Shown here in pieces: positions 43,602-53,166 of a stretch of 64,000 bases of DNA. The DNA comes from Arthrobacter sp. H35-D1 (GTDB lineage Bacteria > Actinomycetota > Actinomycetes > Actinomycetales > Micrococcaceae): positions 21,702 to 85,701 of the forward strand of contig NZ_JASISP010000019.1 in NCBI RefSeq assembly GCF_030063185.1, written 5' to 3'. A model generated the notes under the pieces. That model worked only from the letters and a program-made list of their open reading frames with translations. It did no database searches and was not told where the DNA came from. The translations under genes were made by a program, and so were the position numbers. Every line of letters starts with the position of its first letter. The stretch's first letter is position 1.

Positions 43602-44716
43602 TTTCAACTCTCGCACCCCAAGCGCTGGCAGGCGCCCTGGGCGCTGCCATTCCGGCGCCGGCATGGTCCGGCTTTGACCTCGGGCCGCTGCGCATCCACG
43701 CCTATGCCCTGTGCATCCTGCTGGGCATAGTTGCTGCAATCTGGCTGACGGACCGCCGCTGGAAACGACGCGGCGGGCCCGAAGGGTCCATCTGGGACAT
43801 CGCCATTTGGGCCATCCCCTTTGGCATCATCGGTGGCCGGCTGTACCACGTGTTCTCCTCGCCCGAGGCGTACTTTGGCCCGGGCTTCGACGGCACGGGC
43901 GACCTTTCCCTCATTCCGCAAATCTGGCTTGGCGGACTGGGCATCTGGGGTGCCGTGGTGCTCGGCGTTGTCGGGGCCTGGATCGGCTGCCGACGCGCAG
44001 GTGTAAAGATTTCAGCGTTCGTTGACGCAGCCGCCCCGGGTATTTTGCTGGCCCAAGCCATTGGCCGTTGGGGCAACTATTTCAACCAGGAACTCTTCGG
44101 CGGTCCCACCACCCTCCCGTGGGGTCTGAGCGTGGCCCCGGAATATGTGCCGGCAGGCTTCAGTCCCGACACCTTGTTCCACCCCACGTTTCTCTACGAA
44201 TGCGTCTGGAATTTGCTCGGTGTCGCGGCATTGCTGCTTCTTGACAGGAAGTTCCGTCTGCGCAGCGGCAGGTTGTTCCTGCTGTACGCCATGATTTACA
44301 CGGCAGGGCGCGTCTGGATTGAAATGCTGCGGATCGACACCGCTGAGCAGATCACGTTCTTTGGCGTTACGGCACGCTTGAACGTCTGGACAAGCATCGT
44401 GGTGTTCGTGGCTGCCCTGATCCTGTTCCTTGTCCTGACCTATTCCCGCCGCGGCAAGGACACCGAATCGGTGTACCTGCCTGGCCATGAACCCGTCGCC
44501 GTAGTTGTGGGAGATGCAGTTGCGGGAGACGGAACCGTGGTCACGGATGCGGTGGATAAGGATGTGGTGGAGAAAGACCCGGCACCCGAGCCTGCCGAGA
44601 CCACGCCTGCGTGCGGTGATGCTGCTGAAGGCAAGGCCGCAGAGGACAACGTGGAGGCGAAGCCCGGCAGGGAGAATGCCTCCACGGAGGTGGCTGCCAA
44701 GCAAGACGGCAAGTAA
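43598..44716 (+). CDS. lgt: Prolipoprotein diacylglyceryl transferase
   Basis: 372 residues, seven transmembrane helices. Transfers diacylglyceryl from phosphatidylglycerol to the lipobox Cys. 'IWDIAIWAIPFGIIGGRLYHV' (Arg/His), the signature 'GRWGNYFNQELFGGP' and 'GRVWIEMLRIDTAEQ' are present. The last ~80 residues (after 'YSRRGKDTES') are a hydrophilic, acidic tail rich in Ala, Glu, Asp and Val not found in the E. coli enzyme. The GTG start is coupled to trpA. Confidence 0.96.
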   Translation: MISTLAPQALAGALGAAIPAPAWSGFDLGPLRIHAYALCILLGIVAAIWLTDRRWKRRGGPEGSIWDIAIWAIPFGIIGGRLYHVFSSPEAYFGPGFDGTGDLSLIPQIWLGGLGIWGAVVLGVVGAWIGCRRAGVKISAFVDAAAPGILLAQAIGRWGNYFNQELFGGPTTLPWGLSVAPEYVPAGFSPDTLFHPTFLYECVWNLLGVAALLLLDRKFRLRSGRLFLLYAMIYTAGRVWIEMLRIDTAEQITFFGVTARLNVWTSIVVFVAALILFLVLTYSRRGKDTESVYLPGHEPVAVVVGDAVAGDGTVVTDAVDKDVVEKDPAPEPAETTPACGDAAEGKAAEDNVEAKPGRENASTEVAAKQDGK

Positions 44717-44777
44717 AAGTAGTTCTGCGCCCGCGGTCCATAAGGGCCATTGAGGCGCCAAGGCGTTGACGCGCTGA

Positions 44778-44815
44778 AAAGGGCGGTCCCGGAAATCCAG
44801 GGCCGCCCTTTTTGT
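44778..44815 (+). terminator. Terminator after lgt
   Basis: AAAGGGCGG pairs with CCGCCCTTT, with inner TCC..GGA-type pairing, followed by TTGTG. It closes the trpB-trpA-lgt unit. Confidence 0.85.
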
Positions 44816-44895
44816 GCCTCGGTCCGGCCGCGAAGGTGAGCTGGCAGGATCGTTGCGTGCGTCCAGGCGGGGCCGAGCCAGATCGCGGACCACAG

Positions 44896-44933
44896 GCGCA
44901 CTTCTCCGGCACGTGCGCACCTCACCGGCACGT
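44896..44933. repeat. 19-bp imperfect tandem repeat
   Basis: GCGCACTTCTCCGGCACGT (44896-44914) is followed directly by GCGCACCTCACCGGCACGT (44915-44933), two mismatches, in the leader region far upstream of gltB. Confidence 0.8.
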
Positions 44934-45078
44934 GTGCATGTTCGCTGCTCATGGGGCGTGCCTAATGTGCCATAGGCGGAAAAAATGCTTTTATGCGGAC
45001 GGGGACCCTGGAAACGCCCGCCAAACCCTCAAATTGCAGCTTATCTTGACTCGTGTTGGCAGTTCTCATTACTGATCT

Positions 45079-45099
45079 TGCATATACGTCCATTATGCA
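45079..45099. promoter_or_regulatory. Inverted repeat TGCATA-N9-TATGCA upstream of gltB
   Basis: Perfect 6-base arms separated by nine bases. The architecture fits a dimeric regulator site (for example Lrp- or LysR-like); the regulator is not identified. Confidence 0.4.
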
Positions 45100-45183
45100 G
45101 GATTACGATAGTCGCGACCCCGATCGCGGTTATAGAGTAAAAAACACTCCGAAGACTGGTCCCCACAATGGAATCCACTTCGA

Positions 45184-45199
45184 TTGTGCAGCTGCACAA
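45184..45199. promoter_or_regulatory. Perfect 16-bp palindrome upstream of gltB
   Basis: TTGTGCAGCTGCACAA is its own reverse complement over all 16 bases, 160 bases before the gltB start. A second arm pair (CACAAT…ATTGTG) overlaps its left side. Likely a regulator-binding site for glutamate synthase genes. Confidence 0.5.
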
Positions 45200-45358
45200 A
45201 GGAGTTGTATGTAGCAAGGCAGCACATGCGGCAAAGCAAGGCACTACCGAAACACCCGCAAAAACCACGCACTCGGTTGAGACGCACCGTTGTCCCAACC
45301 ACCCCGGGCCGACGCCGTCCCCACTCAATTCATCCACCAGGGGAAGGACCTCAACGTC

Positions 45359-48300
45359 GTGACTGGAATTCATGCAAGCGACTCAGACCAGCCGGAGGCC
45401 ATCTCGCCCTTCACCCGCTTCGCCGCGATGCCTGCAAAAGCCGGCCTGTACCGCCCCGAAAACGAGAAGGACGCCTGTGGCCTGGCCGTCGTGGCCACGC
45501 TGCGCGGCATCCCTGAACACAGCATTGTGCAAAAGGCCCTCGTGGCCCTGCGCAACTTGGAACACCGCGGCGCCGTGGGCGCCGATGAAGGCACGGGAGA
45601 CGGCGCGGGCATCCTGACCCAGATCCCCGACGAGTTCTTCCGCTCCGCCACCACCTTCCAGCTTCCCGCCCCGGGCCACTACGCCGCCGGCACGGCATAC
45701 CTTCCGGCCGACGCGCAGGAGCTGGAAACGGCAAAGGCCGGGCTGGAGGCCCTCGCCGGCGCCGAAGGACTGGCTGTCCTGGGTTGGCGCGAAGTTCCCG
45801 TGGTCGCCGCGCTGGTCGGTGCCAGTGCACTGGCCTGCATGCCGCACTTCAGCCAGCTCTTTCTCGCGCTGGAGACCGAGCCGAAGCAGCCCCTGGAAAC
45901 CACCCAAGCCAATGAACTCGATGCCAAGGCGTTCAGGCTCCGCAAGCGCGCCCAGCAAAAGTTCGGCGTGTACTTCCCGTCGCTGTCTTCCAAGACGATC
46001 GTCTACAAGGGCATGTTGACCACGGCGCAGCTGGAACCGTTCTACCCCGACCTCTCGGATCCTCGCTTCACCTCCAAGCTGGCAGTGGTCCACTCGCGCT
46101 TTTCCACCAACACCTTCCCTTCCTGGCCGCTTGCCCAGCCGTTCCGCACCATCGCCCACAACGGCGAAATCAACACCGTCAAGGGCAACCGGAACTGGAT
46201 GCGCGCCCGCCAGTCCACCATGGCGCACCGCCTCCTCGGCGACACTCCCGAAGAGCTGTACCCGATCTGCACCCCGGGCGCCTCGGATTCGGCTTCCTTT
46301 GACGAGGTGGCGGAGCTGCTGTGGCTCTCCGGGCGCCCCATCACCGAAGCCGTCATGATGATGATCCCGGAGGCCTGGGAAAACCACGCCACCATGGACC
46401 CGGCACGGAAGGCCTTCTACGAATACAACTCCCTGCTCATGGAGCCATGGGACGGGCCGGCCGCCGTCTCCTTCACCGACGGCACACTGGTCGGGGCAAC
46501 CCTTGACCGCAACGGCCTGCGCCCTGCCCGCTACTGGGTGACCGACGACGGCCTGGTGGTGCTGGCCTCCGAGGTGGGCGTGCTTGACCTGGACCCCGCC
46601 AGCATCGTGCAAAAGGGCCGCGTGGCCCCCGGCACCATGTTCCTGGTGGACACGGAAAAGGGCGAGGTGATCAGCGACAACGATGTCAAGGCCCAGGTGG
46701 CCGCCGCCCACCCCTATGCGCAGTGGGCGCAGGAAAATACGCTCAGGCTGGCCGAGCTGCCCGAACGCGAGCATGTGGTGCACACCAGCGCCTCGGTCAT
46801 CCACCGCCAGCGCACGTTCGGCTACACCACCGAGGAGCTGCGAATCCTGTTGGGCCCCATGGCTAAGACCGGCGCCGAGCCGCTGGGCGCCATGGGCACC
46901 GACACGCCGGTCGCCGTGCTGTCCAAGCGTCCGCGCCTGCTCTTCGACTACTTTGTGCAGCAATTCGCCCAGGTCACCAACCCGCCGCTGGACGCCATCC
47001 GCGAAGAGCTGGTCACGTCGCTGAACAGCACCGTGGGCCCGCAAGGCAATCTGCTCTCGCGCAGCAAGGTCAAGGCGCCACAGCTGGCCCTGCCCTTCCC
47101 CGTGATCGACAACGACGACCTCGCCAAAATCTCCAACATGGAAGATGCCGACGGTGGCCACATCGCCATGAAGGTGCGCGGGCTGTACAAGTTCGACGGC
47201 GGTGAGGGTGCCTTGCGTGCCCGCCTCACCGAGATCTGTGAGCAGGTTTCCGGCGCCATCAACCGTGGCGTGCAGTACGTGGTGCTTTCGGACCGGGACT
47301 CCTCCGCCGTGTGGGCACCCATCCCGTCGTTGCTGCTGCTCAGCGCCGTGCACCACCACCTGTTGCGCAGCGCCAACCGCACCAAGGTCTCCCTGGTGGT
47401 GGAGGCCGGCGACGTCCGCGAAGTACACCACGTGGCCGTGCTGGTGGGCTACGGCTCGGCAGCCGTCAACCCCTACCTGGCCATGGAGAGCGTGGAAGAA
47501 CTGATCCGCAACGGGGACGTCACCGGCGTCACTGCCGAGGAAGGTGTCAACCACCTCATCAAGGGCCTGGGCAAGGGTGTTTTGAAGATCATGTCCAAGA
47601 TGGGCATCTCCACGGTCGCTTCCTACTGCGGCGCGCAAACTTTCGAAGCGCTGGGCCTGTCCCAAGACCTGGTGGACGAATACTTCTCCGGCACCGTCAG
47701 CCAGCTCGGCGGCGTCGGACTGGACGTCATCGCCAAGGAAGTGTCGGCGCGGCACATCATGGCGTACCCCGTGGACGGCGTGGACGTCCCGCACCGTCCG
47801 TTGCTGGGCGGCGGCGAATACCAGTGGCGCCGCGACGGCGAACCGCACTTGTTCAACCCGGACACCGTCTTCCGCCTCCAACACGCCACGCGGGAACGCC
47901 GCTACGACATTTTCAAGAAGTACACCCAAGGCATCGACGACCAGTCCAACAAGCTCATGACGTTCCGCGGCCTGCTCGCCTTCAAGGACGGTCAGCGCAC
48001 ACCCGTCCCGCTGGAGGAAGTGGAGCCCGTCAGCAGCATCGTCAAGCGCTTCTCCACCGGTGCCATGAGCTACGGCTCCATCTCGCAGGAAGCCCACCAA
48101 ACCCTCGCCATTGCCATGAACCGGCTCGGCGCCAAGTCCAACACGGGGGAGGGCGGCGAGGATGTGGAACGCCTCCTTGACCCGGAGCGGTGCAGTGCCA
48201 TCAAGCAGGTGGCCTCGGGCCGCTTTGGCGTCACCAGCCTGTACCTGACCCAGGCGCAGGACATCCAGATCAAGATGGCCCAGGGCGCAAAGCCCGGGGA

Positions 48301-49975
48301 GGGCGGCCAGCTCATGGCCAAGAAGGTGTACCCGTGGATCGCCGAAACCCGGCACTCCACTCCGGGCGTCGGCTTGATCTCCCCGCCACCGCACCACGAC
48401 ATCTACTCCATCGAGGACCTGGCCCAGCTCATTTACGACTGCAAACGCGCCAACCCCAGCGCCCGGGTGCACGTCAAGCTCGTCTCCGAAATGGGGATTG
48501 GCACCGTGGCGGCCGGCGTGACCAAGGCCAAGGCCGACGTCGTGCTGGTCTCCGGGCACGACGGCGGCACCGGCGCCAGCCCGCTGAACTCGCTGAAGCA
48601 TGCCGGCATGCCGTGGGAGCTGGGCCTGGCCGAAACCCAGCAGACGCTGCGCCTGAACGGGCTGCGCGAGCGGGTGGTGGTGCAAGTGGACGGGCAACTG
48701 AAGACCGGCCGCGACGTGGTCATTGCCGCGCTGCTCGGTGCCGAGGAATACGGTTTCGCCACGGCGCCGCTGGTGGTGTCCGGCTGCATCATGATGCGCG
48801 TCTGCCACCTTGACACCTGCCCGGTGGGTGTCGCCACGCAAAACCCGGAGCTGCGCCAGCGCTTCAGCGGCAAGCCCGAGTTCGTGGTGAACTTCTTTGA
48901 ATTCCTGGCCGAGGAGGTGCGCGAAATCCTGGCCGAGCTGGGCTTCCGCTCCTTGGAAGAGGCAGTGGGGCAGTCGCAACTGCTGGACGTGCACGCGGCG
49001 GTGAACCACTGGAAGACGGCGGGCCTTGACCTCTCGCCCATCCTGTCCGACGCCGGCGTTCCCGCCACTGCCCCCGTGCGGTCGCTGAGCGTGCAAAACC
49101 ACGAGCTCGAGAAGCACTTCGACCAGCAACTGATGACCATGAGCGCCGACGCCTTCAGCGACCGCAGGCCAGTCATCATCAGCGTTCCGGTGGTCAACAC
49201 GGACAGGTCGGTGGGCACCATGCTGGGCCATTACGTGACGAAGAAGTTCGGCATCGACGTGCTCGGCCCGGACACCATCGACGTGACGCTGACCGGCCAG
49301 GCCGGCCAGTCGCTCGGCGCATTCCTGCCGGCCGGCATCACGCTGCGCCTGCTCGGCGACGCCAACGACTACGTGGGCAAGGGCCTCTCCGGTGGCCGGA
49401 TCACGGTGCGCCCCGATAGGCAGAACAGCTTTACCGCCGCGGAGAACGTCATTGCCGGCAACGTGATCGGCTACGGCGCCACCAGCGGGGAAATGTTCCT
49501 GCGCGGCTTGGTGGGGGAGCGCTTCCTGGTCCGCAACTCCGGTGCCACGGCGGTTGTCGAAGGCATTGGCGACCACGGCTGTGAATACATGACGGGAGGC
49601 AAGGCCCTGATTTTGGGCCCCACCGGCCGCAACTTCGGCGCCGGCATGTCAGGCGGCACCGCCTACGTCCTTGACCTTGATCCGAACCTCGTGAACAAGT
49701 GCGCGCTGGAGTCGGGGGAGTTGTCCTTGTTGCAGCCCCACGGCGACGACGCGGACCTGATCAACTCACTGTTGCGCCAGCACTCCGAAGAGACGGGCTC
49801 GGACGTTGCGGCAGCCCTGTTGGCCGATCTCCCTGCCGCAATGGCTCGTTTCACGAAGGTTTTGCCGCGCGATTACGCAGCAGTTTTGGAAACCCGCTCG
49901 GCAGCAGCCGAGTTGGGTGAGGATCCGGACGGGGCAACCGTCTGGCAAAAGATTTTGGAGGTCACCGGTGGCTGA
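45359..49975 (+). CDS. gltB: Glutamate synthase (NADPH) large subunit
   Basis: 1538 residues; makes two glutamates from glutamine and 2-oxoglutarate. Domains in order: class II glutaminase whose nucleophile is Cys40 in '[12 protein letters not shown]' (the first 39 residues are the propeptide removed on maturation), central domain, FMN-binding synthase domain ('[13 protein letters not shown]', '[13 protein letters not shown]') with the 3Fe-4S cysteines in '[12 protein letters not shown]', and the C-terminal beta-helix ('[17 protein letters not shown]'). I chose GTG 45359 (GGGGAAGGA ten bases upstream) over a TTG at 45290. Its stop overlaps gltD. Confidence 0.97.
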   Translation: MTGIHASDSDQPEAISPFTRFAAMPAKAGLYRPENEKDACGLAVVATLRGIPEHSIVQKALVALRNLEHRGAVGADEGTGDGAGILTQIPDEFFRSATTFQLPAPGHYAAGTAYLPADAQELETAKAGLEALAGAEGLAVLGWREVPVVAALVGASALACMPHFSQLFLALETEPKQPLETTQANELDAKAFRLRKRAQQKFGVYFPSLSSKTIVYKGMLTTAQLEPFYPDLSDPRFTSKLAVVHSRFSTNTFPSWPLAQPFRTIAHNGEINTVKGNRNWMRARQSTMAHRLLGDTPEELYPICTPGASDSASFDEVAELLWLSGRPITEAVMMMIPEAWENHATMDPARKAFYEYNSLLMEPWDGPAAVSFTDGTLVGATLDRNGLRPARYWVTDDGLVVLASEVGVLDLDPASIVQKGRVAPGTMFLVDTEKGEVISDNDVKAQVAAAHPYAQWAQENTLRLAELPEREHVVHTSASVIHRQRTFGYTTEELRILLGPMAKTGAEPLGAMGTDTPVAVLSKRPRLLFDYFVQQFAQVTNPPLDAIREELVTSLNSTVGPQGNLLSRSKVKAPQLALPFPVIDNDDLAKISNMEDADGGHIAMKVRGLYKFDGGEGALRARLTEICEQVSGAINRGVQYVVLSDRDSSAVWAPIPSLLLLSAVHHHLLRSANRTKVSLVVEAGDVREVHHVAVLVGYGSAAVNPYLAMESVEELIRNGDVTGVTAEEGVNHLIKGLGKGVLKIMSKMGISTVASYCGAQTFEALGLSQDLVDEYFSGTVSQLGGVGLDVIAKEVSARHIMAYPVDGVDVPHRPLLGGGEYQWRRDGEPHLFNPDTVFRLQHATRERRYDIFKKYTQGIDDQSNKLMTFRGLLAFKDGQRTPVPLEEVEPVSSIVKRFSTGAMSYGSISQEAHQTLAIAMNRLGAKSNTGEGGEDVERLLDPERCSAIKQVASGRFGVTSLYLTQAQDIQIKMAQGAKPGEGGQLMAKKVYPWIAETRHSTPGVGLISPPPHHDIYSIEDLAQLIYDCKRANPSARVHVKLVSEMGIGTVAAGVTKAKADVVLVSGHDGGTGASPLNSLKHAGMPWELGLAETQQTLRLNGLRERVVVQVDGQLKTGRDVVIAALLGAEEYGFATAPLVVSGCIMMRVCHLDTCPVGVATQNPELRQRFSGKPEFVVNFFEFLAEEVREILAELGFRSLEEAVGQSQLLDVHAAVNHWKTAGLDLSPILSDAGVPATAPVRSLSVQNHELEKHFDQQLMTMSADAFSDRRPVIISVPVVNTDRSVGTMLGHYVTKKFGIDVLGPDTIDVTLTGQAGQSLGAFLPAGITLRLLGDANDYVGKGLSGGRITVRPDRQNSFTAAENVIAGNVIGYGATSGEMFLRGLVGERFLVRNSGATAVVEGIGDHGCEYMTGGKALILGPTGRNFGAGMSGGTAYVLDLDPNLVNKCALESGELSLLQPHGDDADLINSLLRQHSEETGSDVAAALLADLPAAMARFTKVLPRDYAAVLETRSAAAELGEDPDGATVWQKILEVTGG

Positions 49976-51422
49976 TCCGCAGGGTTTCTTGAAGAACCGC
50001 GAACGCATCACCCAGGCCCGGCGCCCCGTGCCGGTGCGCATCATGGACTGGAAGGAAGTCTATGAGCGCCAGGAAAAGGGCGTGCTCCAGGGCCAGGCCG
50101 GACGCTGCATGGACTGCGGCGTGCCGTTCTGCCACCAGGGCTGCCCGTTGGGGAACCTCATCCCCGAGTGGAACGACCTCACATGGCGGGACAAGGGCCA
50201 GGAAGCGATTGAGCGCCTGCATTCCACCAACAATTTCCCGGAGTGGACAGGAAGGCTCTGCCCGGCGCCGTGCGAGACCGCTTGCGTGTTGGGCATCAAC
50301 CAACCGGCGGTGACCATCAAGCAGGTGGAAGTCTCCATCATTGACGAGGCCTTCGCCCAGGACTGGGTCCACCCGCTGCCGCCGGCCCGGCTCACGGGCA
50401 AGACGGTCGCCGTCGTCGGTTCGGGACCGGCAGGGCTGGCAACGGCCCAGCAGCTCTCGCGCACCGGGCACACGGTGGCCGTCTATGAGCGCGACGACAG
50501 GATTGGCGGGCTGCTGCGCTACGGCATCCCCGACTTCAAGCTGGAGAAGGAGAGCGTGGACCGCCGGGTGGTGCAGATGAAGGCCGAGGGCACCCGCTTC
50601 CGCACCGGCGTCGAAGTGGGCAAGGACATCGGGTGGGAAGAATTGCGCCGACGCTACGACGCCGTGGTGGTGTGCACCGGAGCCACTGTGCCGCGCGAAC
50701 TGCCCATTCCGGGCCGCGGCCTGGCAGGGGTGCACGTCGCCATGGACTACCTGGTGCAGTCCAACAAGGCGGTGGCCGGCGATGCCGTGCCCGGGCAGAT
50801 CGACGCGCGCGGCAAGCACGTGGTGATTCTGGGCGGCGGCGACACCGGGGCGGACTGCCTCGGCACCGCGCACCGCCAGCAGGCAGCGTCGGTCACCACA
50901 CTGGCCATTGGCAGGCAGCCGTCGCCGGAGCGCACGGCGGGCCAGCCGTGGCCCATGTTCCCGAACCTGTTCGAGGTGGCCAGCGCGCACGAGGAGGGCG
51001 GGGAGCGGACCTACTTGGCGTCCACAGTGGAATTCCTGGGCGAGAACGGGGTGCTGACGGGGTTGAAGATTGCCGAAACCGAGTACCTGGACGGCCGCAG
51101 GGTGCCGCGGGAAGGGACGGAGCGGATCATCCCCGCGGATCTGGTCCTTCTCTCGCTGGGCTTCACCGGGCCCGAAACGGCCGAACTGACGCACCAGCTT
51201 CCCGTGGAGCTCGACGAGCGCGCCAATGTGAACCGTGACGGGTATTACATGACGAGTCGCAAGGGGGTCTTCGCGGCGGGGGATGCCGGGCGCGGGCAGT
51301 CGTTGATTGTGTGGGCCATCGCGGAGGGTCGGGCGTGCGCTGCGGCGGTGGACCAGTTCCTGATGGGGGAGACGTTCCTGCCGGCGCCCGTCTCACCCAG
51401 CGACTCGGCTATCAGTGTTTAG
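49968..51422 (+). CDS. gltD: Glutamate synthase small subunit
   Basis: 484 residues; passes electrons from NADPH via FAD and 4Fe-4S clusters to GltB. N-terminal cluster motifs '[17 protein letters not shown]' and 'CPAPCETAC', FAD motif '[17 protein letters not shown]', NADPH motif '[15 protein letters not shown]'. The GTG at 49968 lies six bases after GGAGG and inside the gltB 3' end (8-base overlap). Confidence 0.97.
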   Translation: MADPQGFLKNRERITQARRPVPVRIMDWKEVYERQEKGVLQGQAGRCMDCGVPFCHQGCPLGNLIPEWNDLTWRDKGQEAIERLHSTNNFPEWTGRLCPAPCETACVLGINQPAVTIKQVEVSIIDEAFAQDWVHPLPPARLTGKTVAVVGSGPAGLATAQQLSRTGHTVAVYERDDRIGGLLRYGIPDFKLEKESVDRRVVQMKAEGTRFRTGVEVGKDIGWEELRRRYDAVVVCTGATVPRELPIPGRGLAGVHVAMDYLVQSNKAVAGDAVPGQIDARGKHVVILGGGDTGADCLGTAHRQQAASVTTLAIGRQPSPERTAGQPWPMFPNLFEVASAHEEGGERTYLASTVEFLGENGVLTGLKIAETEYLDGRRVPREGTERIIPADLVLLSLGFTGPETAELTHQLPVELDERANVNRDGYYMTSRKGVFAAGDAGRGQSLIVWAIAEGRACAAAVDQFLMGETFLPAPVSPSDSAISV

Positions 51423-51490
51423 CACCAAGGCGATAAGCTGGGTGCAGACCCTAGAGATTTCTACTGTTAACCACATACGAGGTAGGTACA

Positions 51491-52975
51491 TTGAGACGCG
51501 CAAAAATCGTTGCGACTTTCGGCCCGGCAATCGCCAGCTATGAGAACACCCTTGCAGTACTGGAAGCGGGTGTGAACGTTGCCCGCATGAACATGAGCCA
51601 CGGCGACTACACCGTGCACCAGAACACGTACGACAACGTGCGCCGTGCCGCTGCAGAACTGGGCCAGCCGGTCGCCATCATGGCGGACCTGCAGGGCCCG
51701 AAGATCCGCTTGGGCCGCTTTGAAAACGGCACGGGCCACGACCTGGCCGTGGGCGATGTCTTCACCATCACCACCGAAGACGTTCCCGGCACCAAGGACA
51801 TTTGCTCCACCACGCTGAAATCGCTCACCGAGGACGTCAAGGTTGGCGACGTCATGCTGATTGACGACGGCAAAGTTTCGGTCCAGGCCACGGCCGTGGA
51901 CGACGTGAAGGTTGTCACGGTGGTGACAGTTCCCGGCAAGGTTTCAAACAACAAGGGCATCAACCTGCCCGGCGTTGCCGTCAACGTGCCCGCATTGAGC
52001 GAAAAGGATGAGGACGACCTGCGCTGGGCCCTGTCCTGCGGTGCGGACCTGATCGCCCTGTCCTTCGTGCGCGACGCCGCCGACATTGACCGCGTGCACG
52101 AGATCATGGATGAGGAAGGACGCCGCGCTCCGGTCATCGCCAAGATCGAGAAGCCGCAGGCAGTGGAGCACCTGGAAGCCATTGTCAACGCCTTCGACGC
52201 CATCATGGTGGCCCGTGGCGACCTCGGCGTGGAACTCCCGCTTGAAGACGTGCCGCTGGTGCAGAAGCGTTGCGTGGAAATGGCACGCCGCTGGGCCAAG
52301 CCCGTCATCGTGGCCACGCAGGTGCTCGAATCCATGATTGAAAGCCCGCGCCCCACGCGCGCCGAGGCCTCCGACTGCGCCAACGCCGTGCTCGACGGCG
52401 CGGACGCCGTCATGCTCTCCGGTGAGACAAGCGTTGGCGCGTTCCCGATCGAGACGGTCCAGACAATGGCCCGCATCATCGAGGCCACCGAGAAGGACGG
52501 CCTCCGCCGCATCCCGAGCCTCGGCTCGGAGCCGAGGACCCGCGGCGGCGTCATCACCGCTGCTGCCGTGCAGATCGCCGACCAGCTCGATGCCAAGTAC
52601 ATCGCCACGTTCACCCAGTCCGGCGACTCCGCTCGCCGGCTCTCGCGCCTGCGCCCGGCCAAGACGGTCTTTGCGTTCACGCCCATTGAGCGCGTGCGCA
52701 ACGAGCTGGCGCTGACCTGGGGCATCACCCCGGTGCTGGTTCCCATGGTGGAGCACACCGACGCCATGACCGCCCAGGTTGACCTCACGCTGCTGCAGCT
52801 GGGTCTGGTGTCCGAGGGCGACATGGTTGTCATCGCAGCCGGTTCCCCTCCCGGACAGGCCGGTTCCACCAACCTTGTCAAGGCGCACAAGGTCGGGGAC
52901 CAGTCGGACATCATGAAGAACTCCGGCGGACTCCCGCTGAAGCGTGACAAGGTTGGCCCCTGGCCCACCCACTAA
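51491..52975 (+). CDS. pyk: Pyruvate kinase
   Basis: 494 residues; phosphoenolpyruvate + ADP to pyruvate + ATP. 'RRAKIVATFGPA', 'VARMNMSHGDYTVH', 'MADLQGPKIRLG', 'IIDDGK'-type 'LIDDGKVSV', 'VIAKIEKPQAVEHLE' (catalytic Lys), 'MVARGDLGVELPLE' and 'MLSGETSVGAFP' are intact, plus the C-terminal allosteric domain. The start is a TTG preceded by GAGGTAGG. A terminator hairpin follows at 52990. Confidence 0.98.
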   Translation: MRRAKIVATFGPAIASYENTLAVLEAGVNVARMNMSHGDYTVHQNTYDNVRRAAAELGQPVAIMADLQGPKIRLGRFENGTGHDLAVGDVFTITTEDVPGTKDICSTTLKSLTEDVKVGDVMLIDDGKVSVQATAVDDVKVVTVVTVPGKVSNNKGINLPGVAVNVPALSEKDEDDLRWALSCGADLIALSFVRDAADIDRVHEIMDEEGRRAPVIAKIEKPQAVEHLEAIVNAFDAIMVARGDLGVELPLEDVPLVQKRCVEMARRWAKPVIVATQVLESMIESPRPTRAEASDCANAVLDGADAVMLSGETSVGAFPIETVQTMARIIEATEKDGLRRIPSLGSEPRTRGGVITAAAVQIADQLDAKYIATFTQSGDSARRLSRLRPAKTVFAFTPIERVRNELALTWGITPVLVPMVEHTDAMTAQVDLTLLQLGLVSEGDMVVIAAGSPPGQAGSTNLVKAHKVGDQSDIMKNSGGLPLKRDKVGPWPTH

Positions 52976-52989
52976 CCCACGCACAACGG

Positions 52990-53024
52990 ACGACGGCGGC
53001 ACCCAACTTGGGTGCCGCCGTCGT
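52990..53024. terminator. Terminator-like hairpin after pyk
   Basis: ACGACGGCGGCACCC pairs perfectly with GGGTGCCGCCGTCGT around AACTT (15-bp stem). There is only a weak T-run. Its core (GGCACCC…GGGTGCC) recurs in the hairpin at 55044. Confidence 0.8.
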
Positions 53025-53166
53025 GCGTTAAGGGGTGGTCGAGCGAACCCCGGTTATCCACAGGCAGGGAGATTTCTCCGGAATCGTGCCGTGGATTGGG
53101 CTAGGATTTTCCCCATCACAGGCGAGGATTGTGCGGATGCTTCCACTGCGCAATTGGGCGGGGGCG

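Larger units (their letters stand above)
44816..45358. other. Long gene-free leader upstream of gltB
   Basis: Between the lgt terminator and gltB no gene is supported; a reading frame of 64 codons from 45168 has no recognisable product. The region holds the tandem repeat at 44896-44933 and two inverted repeats at 45079-45099 and 45184-45199, so it probably carries the nitrogen-responsive promoter of gltBD. A TTGACT at 45046-45051 could be a -35 box, but no convincing -10 follows. Confidence 0.6.

Noticed and set aside
45168..45362. 64-codon leader frame ahead of gltB
   Set aside because: It overlaps a perfect palindrome and has no recognisable product; more likely regulatory DNA.
45383..49576. 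A ~1400-codon open frame antisense to gltB
   Set aside because: It mirrors the coding gene in a high-GC genome, has very high Gly/His/Arg/Val content and no recognisable domain; gltB is unmistakable on the other strand.
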